Below, one piece after another: positions 34,814-43,562 of a DNA stretch of 64,000 nucleotides (position 1 is the stretch's first letter; every line of letters begins with the position of its first letter). The notes beneath the pieces are model-generated. The model was not told the origin of the DNA. It was given only the letters and a program-made list of their open reading frames with translations, and did no database searches. The position numbers were made by a program, and so were the translations under genes. This DNA is from Deltaproteobacteria bacterium (GTDB lineage: Bacteria; Myxococcota_C; UBA6777). The stretch covers positions 362,492 through 426,491 of the forward strand of contig SBHC01000010.1 in NCBI GenBank assembly GCA_006226375.1. Reading direction: 5' to 3'.

Positions 34814-36447
34814 GGGTTCTCTCCTGCCTTTTCAGTGGGAAGTTCACTCAAGATCTTCCGCAAGGCGTTGGAGTCAAAGTGATGGGCAGCATCAAGCAAG
34901 GCCAATCGAATCGAAACCAGCGGAAGTAAGGCCTCGCAAGCAAGCACCTCCTCCTCTATCGTGGTAAAATCCCCCAACGCAATGAGTGGTTGTAACGTCT
35001 GCTCCAAAGAGCGCAACCCTTCAAAGTCAATCACGGCAGAGGGCTCCTCTAGGGTCTCACCATCCACAATCGTTTCGTTCAACACACCAAAGCCTCTGAT
35101 CGTGTGCTTGGATGAAAAGGACTGATGACCCAGAGAGGAGGGAGGCAACGTTCGAGTCAGGTCCTCCTCGTAAGCGTAAGTTTGTGCCAAAGCATCGACT
35201 TCTTGTGTATGCTCCAGAGACGGAGATCTGTCAGCCAAAGGCAAGGGCAACGTGAAGAAGAACTCGCTGCCTTCACCGACCTGACTTTGCGCTTGCAAGA
35301 CGCCACCCATTGCATCCACCAAGCGATGGCTGATCGAAAGACCCAAGCCCACTCCTCCTGCGATACGGCTAGCGTGGGATTGTTGAAATGGGTCAAACAC
35401 GTGAGACAGTTCCTTGGCGTCAATGCCGGAACCTGTGTCACGAACGGAAAACTTCCAACGTCCAGGACCCTCTTCCGCCACCGTCAGCATCACAAACCCC
35501 TCCTGGGTAAACTTGATTCCGTTGTGCAACAAGTTAAGGAGGACCTGACGCAGCTTGGTCCCGTCCACCATAACTTGATCTGGCAACGTCGCAGGCCAAG
35601 TGAGCTCAAGAGTCAGGCCTTTTTGCAAAGCTGCTGGAAGCATGATGTCTCGTATTTCTCGCAACAGAGCATCAAGTTGACAGGCTCTGGGATCCAACGA
35701 AACGCCGTTGTTTTCGATTTTGCTGAAGTCGAGGACTTGGTTAATCAAGGTCAACAAGTGACGACCGCAGTTCTCAATCACCTGCACGCTCTTGTTTTGC
35801 TCCTCCGTGAGATTGGACGCTTGACCCAAAAGCTGAACGTACCCAAGAACACCATTCAGTGGAGTCCTCAGTTCATGGGACATGTGTGACAAAAACATAC
35901 GCTGGGCACGTTGGGCCTGCTCGGCTTTGTCGCGGGCGTGAAGCAGCTCCATTTCACGCTGCCGACGCTCCGTGATGTCACGAGCCATACCTTCGATGTA
36001 TCGGACTCCACCGGAGGAATCAAGGACAGGAAATTCAATCCTTTCGATCCTGCGAATCTGTCCTTCCCCGTCGTAGATCTCCCACTCCATCGTTGGCTGC
36101 TCTTTCCCAGCCAACAAGTTCTTCCATACCTCCCCTCGCTTGGCATTGATCGGATGCGACGTGTGCAAACGAGACTCATTGAGCTGCTCCAAGGACGTGT
36201 ACCCAAACAACTCAAACAACTGCGGGCTCGCACGAAGGACGCTGCCGTCCAAAGCCAAGGAGTAAAAGCAAAACTCGTTGCGAAGTCCTTGCTCAAAGCG
36301 GTGAAACTTTTCGCGTTCGCCCTCCACCTCATTGGTCAGTTCGGTGATGCTTCGATAGGTCTCTTCGACTTCGGCTTCGAGATCGCGAAGCCTCTCCCGC
36401 AAGGCATGAAGTTCATCGTCCTTGGACAATGTCTTTTTCTTGTTCAT
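34810..36447 (-). CDS. PAS-domain sensor histidine kinase of the stressosome operon
   Basis: 545 residues, cytoplasmic. A coiled coil (residues 1-50, LRERLRDLEAEVEETYRSIT) leads into a PAS domain with PAC end (to about 163, IEGMARDITERRQREMEL). HisKA phosphoacceptor His191 is in LSHMSHELRTPLNGV, followed by the HATPase with N box (LLNLLHNGIKFT), DTGSGI and GVGLGLSIS up to about residue 405. The last 100 residues (LEQTLQPLIALGDFTTIEEE, HHFDSNALRKILSEL) form a helical tail resembling the Hpt-like end of hybrid kinases, although no receiver is fused here; the receiver is on the next gene. It overlaps both neighbours by four bases (ATGA), so strict co-translation is expected. Confidence 0.93.
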   Translation of the reverse strand: MNKKKTLSKDDELHALRERLRDLEAEVEETYRSITELTNEVEGEREKFHRFEQGLRNEFCFYSLALDGSVLRASPQLFELFGYTSLEQLNESRLHTSHPINAKRGEVWKNLLAGKEQPTMEWEIYDGEGQIRRIERIEFPVLDSSGGVRYIEGMARDITERRQREMELLHARDKAEQAQRAQRMFLSHMSHELRTPLNGVLGYVQLLGQASNLTEEQNKSVQVIENCGRHLLTLINQVLDFSKIENNGVSLDPRACQLDALLREIRDIMLPAALQKGLTLELTWPATLPDQVMVDGTKLRQVLLNLLHNGIKFTQEGFVMLTVAEEGPGRWKFSVRDTGSGIDAKELSHVFDPFQQSHASRIAGGVGLGLSISHRLVDAMGGVLQAQSQVGEGSEFFFTLPLPLADRSPSLEHTQEVDALAQTYAYEEDLTRTLPPSSLGHQSFSSKHTIRGFGVLNETIVDGETLEEPSAVIDFEGLRSLEQTLQPLIALGDFTTIEEEVLACEALLPLVSIRLALLDAAHHFDSNALRKILSELPTEKAGENP

Positions 36448-37493
36448 GACCGCTCCTGCACGGCAACAACAGTAACATCGTCATGCTCTCGTCGGTGATC
36501 CCGCACGAGAAAGTGACGAAGCAGTGAAGGATCATGAGCGCTGACGGAACGTCCCATCGGACCGACACTTTCGAGATCCCATCGATAGGAGAGACCGTCG
36601 CTGGCAAGCCACAATGTCGACGCGTCACTCCACTCTTGTGTTCTCACTCTTAATTTGGGCAGCCGCTGTGTCCCAACAATCCCACGGTGCAAAAGAAAGG
36701 TGCTCTTGGGCCGCGGCACCATTCGCACCAACAAGTTGCCCACTCCGAGATACGACAATTGCTTAATCCCTGGATGGATATCGACGACAGCAAAAGCGCA
36801 GCCACGAGTACCACGAAGATGCTCATCGACACCATGCACAAGATTGAAGAGGTCCGAATCCAGAGAGTTGGCACAATAATCCAGCGCTCGCTGGGAGACA
36901 TCATGTGCGATAGGCCCGTGCCCAAGGCCATCACACACCACAACACGCAAGCCCAATGGCGTGGTCCAAACCCCTACACCATCGCCGGACACCGTCTCTC
37001 CTGGGCAAGGATCTTCGTGAACAACAACGCGCCAAGGAGAGTTCCAACCCTTAGGGCGCTCGACCCAAAGTCGAGCCATCACGCCTGTGCCTGTCGGTTG
37101 CCACCCACGAAACCGAGGCATCGACTCTGTGGAAGGAAAGGAAATGATATCGAACTCATCAGAATTACGCACCACACTGCCCAAACCAATCCCCAAGGTT
37201 CCGCCTGACGAGACACCGTCTCGCATGGCCTCCTCAACCCTCGAAATACCGGGACCCAGATCCATGGCAATCACTTCTATGCCCTGAGCCTTCCCCTCCT
37301 CCAAGCACTGCGCAACGATAACACCCTTTTCTGCGTGATGAGCCAACAAGTTATTGGCAAGCTCCGTCACGATCAGTTCCAGGTATCCGAGCTTCTCTTC
37401 AGAGAAAGGCAAACGTTCTCCCATCGCCCGTACCGAGCGACGACAACTCCCGACATCAGAGGAGGACTGGATGATGGTGTATGTTAGCTCCAT
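36444..37493 (-). CDS. RsbT-like kinase / RsbX-SpoIIE-like phosphatase fusion of the stressosome
   Basis: About 349 residues from the ATG at 37493, which lies inside the end of rsbT (10-base overlap); a TTG at 37511 is less likely. N-terminal 130 residues are a GHKL anti-sigma-factor-type ATPase like RsbT (ELIVTELANNLLAHH with the N box, DLGPGISRVEEAM, GTLGIGLGSV). The C-terminal 190 residues are a PP2C/SpoIIE-type phosphatase of the RsbX kind (VCDGLGHGPIAHDVSQRALD, GVGNLLVRM, LWLASDGLSY, DDVTVVAV). In stressosomes RsbX removes phosphate from RsbS and RsbR to reset the signal. The order R-S-T-X and overlapping stops support that role; the extra ATPase half is typical of Gram-negative versions. 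Confidence 0.9.
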   Translation of the reverse strand: MELTYTIIQSSSDVGSCRRSVRAMGERLPFSEEKLGYLELIVTELANNLLAHHAEKGVIVAQCLEEGKAQGIEVIAMDLGPGISRVEEAMRDGVSSGGTLGIGLGSVVRNSDEFDIISFPSTESMPRFRGWQPTGTGVMARLWVERPKGWNSPWRVVVHEDPCPGETVSGDGVGVWTTPLGLRVVVCDGLGHGPIAHDVSQRALDYCANSLDSDLFNLVHGVDEHLRGTRGCAFAVVDIHPGIKQLSYLGVGNLLVRMVPRPKSTFLLHRGIVGTQRLPKLRVRTQEWSDASTLWLASDGLSYRWDLESVGPMGRSVSAHDPSLLRHFLVRDHRREHDDVTVVAVQERS

Positions 37494-37873
37494 TTGATGA
37501 CTTCGATACAAGTTCCTACACCTTCTTCTGATTGAATATCCATCTCATCCATCAACCTACGAGCTCCAGGCAAACCTTGGCCCAGAGTTCCGCTGGTTGA
37601 AAAACCTTCTCCCATGGCTGCAGGGATGTCAGCGATACCGGGCCCTTTGTCTTCAAACACACAAAGAATACCCCAGCGACTTCCCTTGGTTACAGATTCC
37701 AAACGCATGGTGCCCCCCAGCCCATGCACCAACGTGTTGCGGGCCAGTTCACTGACAGCCGTCGCGACACGCGTTTTGTTGATCATAGAGAAGCCCAGCT
37801 CACCCGCTAAGTTGCGGGCAGCCTGTCGTGCTTTCACGACATCGTACTCCTCCTGAATGGGTATGATTTGCAT
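37484..37873 (-). CDS. rsbT: RsbT-type serine kinase (stressosome switch kinase)
   Basis: About 129 residues from the ATG at 37873 (a GTG one codon upstream is possible). A single GHKL domain: N box in TAVSELARNTLVHG, FEDKGPGI, and GTLGQGLPGARRLMDEMDI, a signature very close to known RsbT. In the stressosome RsbT is held by RsbS, phosphorylates RsbS and RsbR under stress and is then freed to act on a downstream target. In Bacillus the target is the RsbU phosphatase; none is encoded here, so the freed kinase may act on the histidine-kinase system that follows. Starts seven bases after the rsbS stop. Confidence 0.93.
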   Translation of the reverse strand: MQIIPIQEEYDVVKARQAARNLAGELGFSMINKTRVATAVSELARNTLVHGLGGTMRLESVTKGSRWGILCVFEDKGPGIADIPAAMGEGFSTSGTLGQGLPGARRLMDEMDIQSEEGVGTCIEVIKWS

Positions 37874-37879
37874 CACGGC

Positions 37880-38272
37880 TTAGCTTTCAGATGAAGGATT
37901 GGAAGAGATCCGGGTCAATTGGTAACCCAAGCGATACAAGCCTGTCTGCATGTCCATGGCGCTCATGATGCCCGTAAGAGCGAGCCCCATTTGCATCAAC
38001 GTGACCGTCACTGCTGGTTGAATCCCCACCAGCATAAGCTTGCAATCCATCAACCGACACATGTCCGCTGTCTCCGAGAGCAAGCGACTGATGAAGGTAT
38101 CGACAATGTCCAAAGCCGTGATGTCTAACAGCACAGCTTCCGCCTGTGTTTCCTGGATTTTCGTTAACAGATCTTCCTGGAGTTGCTCAGCCAGCGCATC
38201 CGTAAGCTCCACCTGAATGGAAGCCATGAGAAGCGGTCCCAACCGTAAAACAGGAATGTTCGGCTGGTTCAT
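37880..38272 (-). CDS. rsbS: RsbS-type STAS scaffold protein
   Basis: 130 residues, one STAS domain, the usual size of RsbS. The phosphorylation segment is LLDITALDIVDTFISRLL; the Bacillus RsbS phosphoacceptor Ser59 corresponds to Thr59 here, which is still a possible target. RsbS and RsbR co-assemble into the megadalton stressosome shell and RsbS captures RsbT. The start ATG overlaps the rsbR stop by four bases (ATGA) and rsbT follows after seven bases. Confidence 0.93.
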   Translation of the reverse strand: MNQPNIPVLRLGPLLMASIQVELTDALAEQLQEDLLTKIQETQAEAVLLDITALDIVDTFISRLLSETADMCRLMDCKLMLVGIQPAVTVTLMQMGLALTGIMSAMDMQTGLYRLGYQLTRISSNPSSES

Positions 38273-39144
38273 CTCGACTCACCTCCCTGCTGGTTAATCG
38301 CAAACTCCAGCCCTTGAGACAATGTGCTCTTTGTGATGATGTTGGAGAGATCCACGCCCAAACGCACGATCGTTTTGGCAATCACGGGGCGAATTCCTGT
38401 AATCACACAGGTCGCTCCCATCAACCGAACAGCTGTCGCCATCTGAATCAGATGGTCTGCCACCATGGTATCCACAACGGGAACACCTGTGATGTCGACA
38501 ATCAAGACATGGGCTTGCAGCTGGGCAATACGCTCCAACGCCTTCACCAAAGCGTCTTCAGTCCGTCGACTGTCCAAGGTCCCAATCAAAGGCATGATCA
38601 AAACCTTGGGCCATACCTCCAGCACCGGCGTGGACAATTCAAGCAGGTCTTCTTGTTGTTTGATCACCCGCTGTTCGGCCCGCTCCACCGCAGCTTCCAG
38701 TCGGTTTTGATGTTCTCGCAAAGCAAGCTCAGCCTGCTTTTGCGTGGAGATATCTCGCACCACCTCAACAAACAAAGACTCACCGTCCACATCCAAACAA
38801 GCTGCGTATACGCAAACAGGAAGCTGCGACAGATCCCTCCGTCGAACCTCAACTTCCAAACCTTTCCCATTCCGCAAAGTGCGCTGCAATGCGTCTTCGC
38901 TTTCCAGGTATGCCAAGTGAGAACGTTGACTCTCTTCGGAAAACAACGTTGAGACGTGCTTCCCCTCCAGCTCTCCATCAGACCAACCGCCCATCTCTCG
39001 CAATGACTGGTTGGTCAGCACGATCTCACGTGCCTCCGTGAACACGAGAATCCCGTCCACGGTGACATCCAAAAGGGATTGGAGCACAGATTGACTGAAC
39101 TCCCGTTTTCCCACTGAAGAAGCTGACTCCAACGATCCTGACAT
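38269..39144 (-). CDS. rsbR: RsbR-type stressosome sensor with PAS domain and STAS core
   Basis: About 291 residues from the ATG at 39144, preceded by AAAGGA; the ATG at 39195 has no ribosome site and would sit at the predicted transcription start. N-terminal PAS domain (about residues 15-135, VDGILVFTEAREIVLTNQSL, ending VEVVRDIST) instead of the globin-like sensor of Bacillus RsbR, then a helical linker (ALREHQNRLEAAVERAEQRV) and a C-terminal STAS domain with VLIMPLIGTLDSRR and LIVDITGVPVVDT, where the Thr of VDT matches a known RsbR phosphosite. PAS could sense redox, light or a small ligand. First gene of the operon, behind a sigma-54-like promoter. Confidence 0.92.
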   Translation of the reverse strand: MSGSLESASSVGKREFSQSVLQSLLDVTVDGILVFTEAREIVLTNQSLREMGGWSDGELEGKHVSTLFSEESQRSHLAYLESEDALQRTLRNGKGLEVEVRRRDLSQLPVCVYAACLDVDGESLFVEVVRDISTQKQAELALREHQNRLEAAVERAEQRVIKQQEDLLELSTPVLEVWPKVLIMPLIGTLDSRRTEDALVKALERIAQLQAHVLIVDITGVPVVDTMVADHLIQMATAVRLMGATCVITGIRPVIAKTIVRLGVDLSNIITKSTLSQGLEFAINQQGGESR

Positions 39145-39206
39145 TCTTTGATCCTTTCCTGAAAGAAAACCTTCAGTCGTAACATACAAATTCATCGTTC
39201 TTTACT

Positions 39207-39222
39207 AGCAAACCGTGTACCA
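39207..39222 (-). promoter_or_regulatory. Putative sigma-54 promoter of the rsbR operon
   Basis: On the minus strand TGGTACACGGTTTGCT fits TGGCACG-N4-TTGCW with two substitutions and exact GG/GC spacing. Transcription would begin close to 39196, giving a leader of about 52 bases to the rsbR ATG at 39144. Confidence 0.6.
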
Positions 39223-39427
39223 GCTTCCCTGGCACAAACGGACAAAACACGAGACATCCATGGCCCAAACACAGACCATTCCTCACCTCTCTCGTTTGTG
39301 AGGAGGTAGAAACAGCAGGATGGCGACAGCAACGAGACAACCATGTCTCAACAAAGCATCCCACATGAGATCCAGAGTTCCATGGTAGTCCAACAACAAA
39401 GATGCTTAACTCCTTCCCCAGATGTGC

Positions 39428-39443
39428 TGGCATAGGTCTTGCT
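39428..39443 (+). promoter_or_regulatory. Putative sigma-54 promoter of the lipid-kinase gene
   Basis: TGGCATAGGTCTTGCT fits the consensus with two substitutions (T and A for C and G) and a full TTGCT at correct spacing. Start of transcription near 39455, leader about 47 bases to the ATG at 39502. Confidence 0.55.
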
Positions 39444-39501
39444 GTGTGAGGCCCAAGACAATTGCGCTCTCCACCGGCCCATGAGAAAGGAAGTGAATCC
39501 A

Positions 39502-40449
39502 ATGGAGTTATCATCCAGCCCATCATTCCAACGTGTCACTCTACTGATCAACGAGCGAGCTGGCACGTTTCTGCACAGCAATCAGGAAAAGATGCTCGCA
39601 TCCTTTCGGGAGGTGTGCAATGAGTATCAGATCAACGCTGACTTTGTGGTAGTCCCTCCTGAAGAGTTTGGAGAAGCTTTGGAAAAGGCTCTCCAGAAAG
39701 ACATCGATGGAGTCATTTTAGGAGGCGGAGACGGCACGATTTCCTACTCGCTACATCAGCTCCTCGAAGCCGACAAACCGATTGGAGTTCTCCCCTTAGG
39801 AACCATGAACATGCTCGCACGGGATCTTGGGATCTCCTTGCAACCCACAGAAGCATTAAGGACACTCTTCTCCGGAGAAACACAACGCATCGATGTAGGT
39901 TGGATCAACGACCGCCCTTTTCTCGACCGAATCACCCTTGGTTTTTATCCCAAAGTAGTCAAGCAATGGCAAAAAACACGAGACAGCATCTGGCCTGTTC
40001 GGGCGTTGCGTTTTGTCCAACTCTTCTTTCAGCGACTCTTCCTTCACTCCAAAACCTTTGCCCGAATCGAGTCCCCCACCCGTCCAGAGTTGGCCTGCAA
40101 AACCAACATGTTGCTTATCTCTAACAACCCCTACCAAGAAGACCAATTGACAGTGCCAGTGCCGCTGCGGTCGTCGATGAAAGGTAGCGTGCTCGCTATC
40201 TACATTGCAGAGCACCATTCCTTTTGGGATTATCTCAAGCTTTTTGGTCGAACTTTGCTGGGTCGATGGCGGTTTGACGAGAAGTTGGAAGTCTTGCAAA
40301 CCCAGCGATGTCGAATCGAGCTACCGCGTCACTCCTCCACGAAGCTTTTGGTGAGCATTGACGGTGACCAATTTTATGTGAAACAGCCCCTCGACTTCCG
40401 AATAGATCCCCAGGCCCTTCCAGTTCGAGTCCCCGCTTCCAACTCCTAA
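39502..40449 (+). CDS. Diacylglycerol-kinase-family lipid kinase (YegS/DagK type)
   Basis: About 315 residues from the ATG at 39502, which has GGAAG at good spacing; earlier in-frame starts lack one. The catalytic domain shows the nucleotide loop GGGDGT (residues 74-79) in VILGGGDGTISYS and the second motif LPLGTMNMLARDLGI. The C-terminal half is the beta-rich YegS-like domain (RIDVGWINDRPFLDRITLGF, KLLVSIDGDQF). These soluble kinases phosphorylate diacylglycerol, sphingoid bases or related lipids; which lipid is not decidable. It is divergent from the stressosome operon and followed by a terminator hairpin, so it is probably monocistronic. Confidence 0.92.
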   Translation: MELSSSPSFQRVTLLINERAGTFLHSNQEKMLASFREVCNEYQINADFVVVPPEEFGEALEKALQKDIDGVILGGGDGTISYSLHQLLEADKPIGVLPLGTMNMLARDLGISLQPTEALRTLFSGETQRIDVGWINDRPFLDRITLGFYPKVVKQWQKTRDSIWPVRALRFVQLFFQRLFLHSKTFARIESPTRPELACKTNMLLISNNPYQEDQLTVPVPLRSSMKGSVLAIYIAEHHSFWDYLKLFGRTLLGRWRFDEKLEVLQTQRCRIELPRHSSTKLLVSIDGDQFYVKQPLDFRIDPQALPVRVPASNS

Positions 40450-40484
40450 GTTTCCCACGCCTTCTCCCAACTCTAAAGCATGAA

Positions 40485-40511
40485 AGCCCGCCCCAATTCC
40501 TGGAGCGGGCT
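40485..40511. terminator. Bidirectional terminator between lipid kinase and DUF4397-like gene
   Basis: AGCCCGC (40485-40491) pairs with GCGGGCT (40505-40511); the two genes converge on it. On the minus strand the stem is followed by TTTCATGCTTT, on the plus strand by no T run, so it suits the minus-strand lipoprotein gene better. Confidence 0.55.
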
Positions 40512-40548
40512 CCCCAACAACTTTCGTTGTTTCGATCCACTGCAACCA

Positions 40549-42591
40549 TTATCGCTGACTGTGTTCAATCCACTGCAACGTTGGTTTTGCGTTGGAGGAG
40601 CCAGGCTGCACCACGAGAGTGTACGACTTTCCTGCCTCCAGGTTTTTCCGCACTTCCATCAAGGCTGTTGTAGAGGTGCCCAAGGTTACGGTCCACAGGT
40701 GCTCTCCGGGTTCGACTTCCTGGAACGCTTTGGTCTGCAAGAACTCAACGTTCTCAAACACAGTGTTGTATGTATCCATCTTGAGGTTGGCTTTGGCAGC
40801 CCCTTCGTCCAGATGCAACAGTCGGACTCTAGCTTTCTTGGGGTCGATGCTCTGGGGTCGATCGGGGATCACCCACAGCTTGTAAGAGTCATCGGGCGAA
40901 TCGTACAGAAAGACGGAGTAGTTCTCGCCACCTTCCAACAGGAACGAGCGACGCAACAACACCTCGGGTGAGATCGAGCTACGCAACGTGATTTCGCGCT
41001 CACCGGAACGTTGCACCACATACGGAGAGAAGTCCTTTTGTGTCTTGAGGCTCGCCAGTCGTTGGTTGTCGATGTAAAACTGTGCGTCGCTTCTAGCATT
41101 GGGAAAGAGAGTTGACACATTCGCGAACATCACACGTCCCACAGTGCGGGCTTGAGAGACATCTCGAGTGTTCACAGAGGCAGCACGCTCCGCGAGATTG
41201 TAGAGGTGCAGAAGGAGACCCGAACCCACAGTGTCAGGCTTTTGGACAACGAGACCTGTACGAATCTGGTTAAAGTTCATCAAGTAGTGTCGGCCGGCTT
41301 CCAAACGGATCGTGTCAAACGCAACTTCCAGACCGTTAAGATCGGGAACTCGAACATACAAAGTGTAAGTACCTGGCGGTACAGTCTTGATGCCAGTCAG
41401 CGATTGGAAAGAAACATAAGGGTAACGCGCCACGGTTGAGGTTTGGACCAAACGGACCGACACACTCTTGTAGTCTTTCACACCTTGGTAAAACTGCAGA
41501 GAGGCGTTCGAAGAGTCGGGGTCAATCGCCGACTGTTTGTGCTCGACCAGCTGGTACTCCGGCTGGGCATCAAACTCGCCTTCCTTCCGCGTAAGGAACC
41601 AATGAACACGTTGCTTGCTGTCGAGAGTCATGGATTGGTCGATCAAGACCTTGTTGCTGTCATTGGAGATAAGCTGGATCTTATAGGAACCGGCCGGGAT
41701 CAGAAGCTTCGATGACGTTGCACCAGCGCTCAACTGTCCCACAATAACGCGTTCGTTCAGCACCAACCGCACAGACTCTTGAAGCAAAGTCGCGCTGTGA
41801 TGGAGTCGTACATGAACATCCAACCCTGAAACTTCTTCGCTCTGAACGGCTTCACCTTTTGCGTCTTTCAGGTTTTCAGCGTACAAGCGGGCGCGCAAAG
41901 GCAGCTTGGGGTCCAACAGCGATCCAGAAAGGATAAGAGTGTAGCGCATCGAGCGAGAGAGCTTTTCAGGCTTAATCGAGATCAAGGTGTTGTCATAGTT
42001 TGACAGCCGAACACTCCATGTATCCGAAGCAAACGGCACAGCGTGATAGGTAGAGAGGTTTTTGTACGATAGCTTCTGCAAATTGGAGTCACGTGTAAGA
42101 GGACGGTTGGCGGTTCGGGTCCAAAGGTCAAGCTGGCCAGCGTCTGGAGTCGCATGCAAAACCCGCAGCGACACCGAGGTACCATCGTACGTACCTGTCT
42201 TCGCTTGCTCCCAATGGGTGATGAACCCGTTCTCGCTGGGCACAACAAAGAAGTTGTACCGCATGTCCTTCTCCAAACGAACGGAGCGCTCTGTCAGGAC
42301 GCGCTGGTCTTGGGTATCCCATACACGCATCATGTGCTCACCGGTCGCAACGCGAAACACTCCAGAGTCCGTTTTGTCCTTGGCCATTGTGCCAACAACC
42401 GAACCGTCCAAGCGAAACTGAAGGCCGGTGTGTTTTCCAGCAAAGACCACACGAAGGTAAGCTTCGGTTTGTGGAGGTGGAACACGACGTTCGACAGGAG
42501 GTGGATCTTCCAGTTCCGGCGGTGAACTACAACCCCCCAAACCCATCAACATCATTGCCACTGCGCTAACTGTCCATATCACTTGTCTCAT
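40549..42591 (-). CDS. Large lipoprotein with DUF4397-like beta-sandwich repeats
   Basis: 680 residues. Lipobox LGLGGC (Cys21) follows a clear signal. A Pro/Glu-rich linker (PPELEDPPPVERRVPPP) leads to about six beta-sandwich modules with recurring pieces such as SLRVLHATPDAGQLDLW, PAGSYKIQLI, PPGTYTLYVRV, VEPGEHLWTV and a closing EAGKSYTLVVQPG. The RVLHATPDA form is typical of DUF4397 and the others look like diverged copies. No catalytic motif seen. It probably faces the periplasm or the surface. Last of three secreted-protein genes in the same direction (with 42685 and 43563), 93 bases after the previous one. Start ATG is followed by a normal charged-then-hydrophobic signal. Confidence 0.82.
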   Translation of the reverse strand: MRQVIWTVSAVAMMLMGLGGCSSPPELEDPPPVERRVPPPQTEAYLRVVFAGKHTGLQFRLDGSVVGTMAKDKTDSGVFRVATGEHMMRVWDTQDQRVLTERSVRLEKDMRYNFFVVPSENGFITHWEQAKTGTYDGTSVSLRVLHATPDAGQLDLWTRTANRPLTRDSNLQKLSYKNLSTYHAVPFASDTWSVRLSNYDNTLISIKPEKLSRSMRYTLILSGSLLDPKLPLRARLYAENLKDAKGEAVQSEEVSGLDVHVRLHHSATLLQESVRLVLNERVIVGQLSAGATSSKLLIPAGSYKIQLISNDSNKVLIDQSMTLDSKQRVHWFLTRKEGEFDAQPEYQLVEHKQSAIDPDSSNASLQFYQGVKDYKSVSVRLVQTSTVARYPYVSFQSLTGIKTVPPGTYTLYVRVPDLNGLEVAFDTIRLEAGRHYLMNFNQIRTGLVVQKPDTVGSGLLLHLYNLAERAASVNTRDVSQARTVGRVMFANVSTLFPNARSDAQFYIDNQRLASLKTQKDFSPYVVQRSGEREITLRSSISPEVLLRRSFLLEGGENYSVFLYDSPDDSYKLWVIPDRPQSIDPKKARVRLLHLDEGAAKANLKMDTYNTVFENVEFLQTKAFQEVEPGEHLWTVTLGTSTTALMEVRKNLEAGKSYTLVVQPGSSNAKPTLQWIEHSQR

Positions 42592-42684
42592 GACTCTCTC
42601 CTTCGACCTATCTCAAGACGCACGGGTGGCGTTACCCCCCATGCTGTCCTTGTTTTCTACATTCGCTCTGGTGAACGTTCTGGT

Positions 42685-43494
42685 TTATTTCTTTGTAATG
42701 CTTACCGTGCTGGCTTTCTTGCTCCTGCGGTAGTGCTCCACTGCAGCTCTGGAAAGGCAGGCTCCCTTGAGGCAAACCTTGTCACCTTGGCAGATTTTCA
42801 CACATGTCTTCGACCGAGGGCTCCACTTTTCGCATCGATTCACATCACAAGGGACACAGCGGGCTCCAGCAGGAAAGCAGCTTTCATTCGACTTGCATTG
42901 CAACACACACTTGCGGGACGTCTCATCCCAACGCAAGCATTTCCGGGGATTACAACGTCTGCACAGGCCTTTGTAACAAAAGGCACGATCGGGACAAGAG
43001 CGCACACAACGCTTGGACTTGGCATCCCAAGCCATGCAGCGTTGTGGATCACAGCGTTGCTTGCACGCTCCCTTGAAACAGTATTGACTTGCTTTGCAGG
43101 TGCGCACACAAGCCTTCGAAACATCGCTCCATGTTTCACACATGGAAGCGTCACACCGAGGGCGACACACACCGTTTTTGTTGCAATAGTGATTGGATGG
43201 ACAAAGAGACTCACAGCGTTGCTTTTTGTTGTTCCATCTTGAACAAATACGCTTGCATCGGGGAATGCATTTGCCCAGGTTGGGGTGACACTTCTGCTCC
43301 GGTCTGCACAAGGGCACGCATCGTTGGATCGATTTGTCCCATCGCAGACATTTCGCAGGGCTGCAAATGATAGTACCCAAGGGGAGCTTGGTTTTGCGAC
43401 TTGTTGGATTGGCATGAGCGGAAAAGCTCCACCCACTGCACAAAAGCAAACTCATAGCTCCAACTGACGTCATCCACTTCATCCATCGGCTCAT
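42685..43494 (-). CDS. Secreted Cys-rich repeat protein
   Basis: About 269 residues from the ATG at 43494 (AGGAGA before it). Signal peptide SRWMKWMTSVGAMSLLLCSG ending SAHA, then about six modules of roughly 35 residues with the pattern C-x3-C-x2-W-D-x5-C-V-x2-C-x5-C-x3-G-x-C, for example KCLRWDETSRKCVLQCKSNE and RCEKWSPRSKTCVKICQGDK. The even Cys spacing and basic residues suggest a disulfide-stabilised, extracellular repeat protein. The tail is Lys/Ser-rich (YRRSKKASTVSITKK). It follows the Kazal-type gene by 68 bases and is likely in its operon. No known family recognised. Confidence 0.82.
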   Translation of the reverse strand: MSRWMKWMTSVGAMSLLLCSGWSFSAHANPTSRKTKLPLGTIICSPAKCLRWDKSIQRCVPLCRPEQKCHPNLGKCIPRCKRICSRWNNKKQRCESLCPSNHYCNKNGVCRPRCDASMCETWSDVSKACVRTCKASQYCFKGACKQRCDPQRCMAWDAKSKRCVRSCPDRAFCYKGLCRRCNPRKCLRWDETSRKCVLQCKSNESCFPAGARCVPCDVNRCEKWSPRSKTCVKICQGDKVCLKGACLSRAAVEHYRRSKKASTVSITKK

Positions 43495-43562
43495 GATTGT
43501 TCTCCTATTCGTATTTCGTTGGTTTTCATTTCGACACATGGAACATGCAACGTTCGATTCAT

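Larger units (their letters stand above)
39145..39501. other. Divergent promoter region between stressosome operon and lipid kinase
   Basis: 357 bases with no gene. It carries two sigma-54-like promoters facing outward (39207-39222 minus, 39428-39443 plus) and between them a small inverted repeat CCTCAC / GTGAGG (about 39281-39303) that could belong to an activator site shared by both sides. No other element noticed. Confidence 0.55.
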
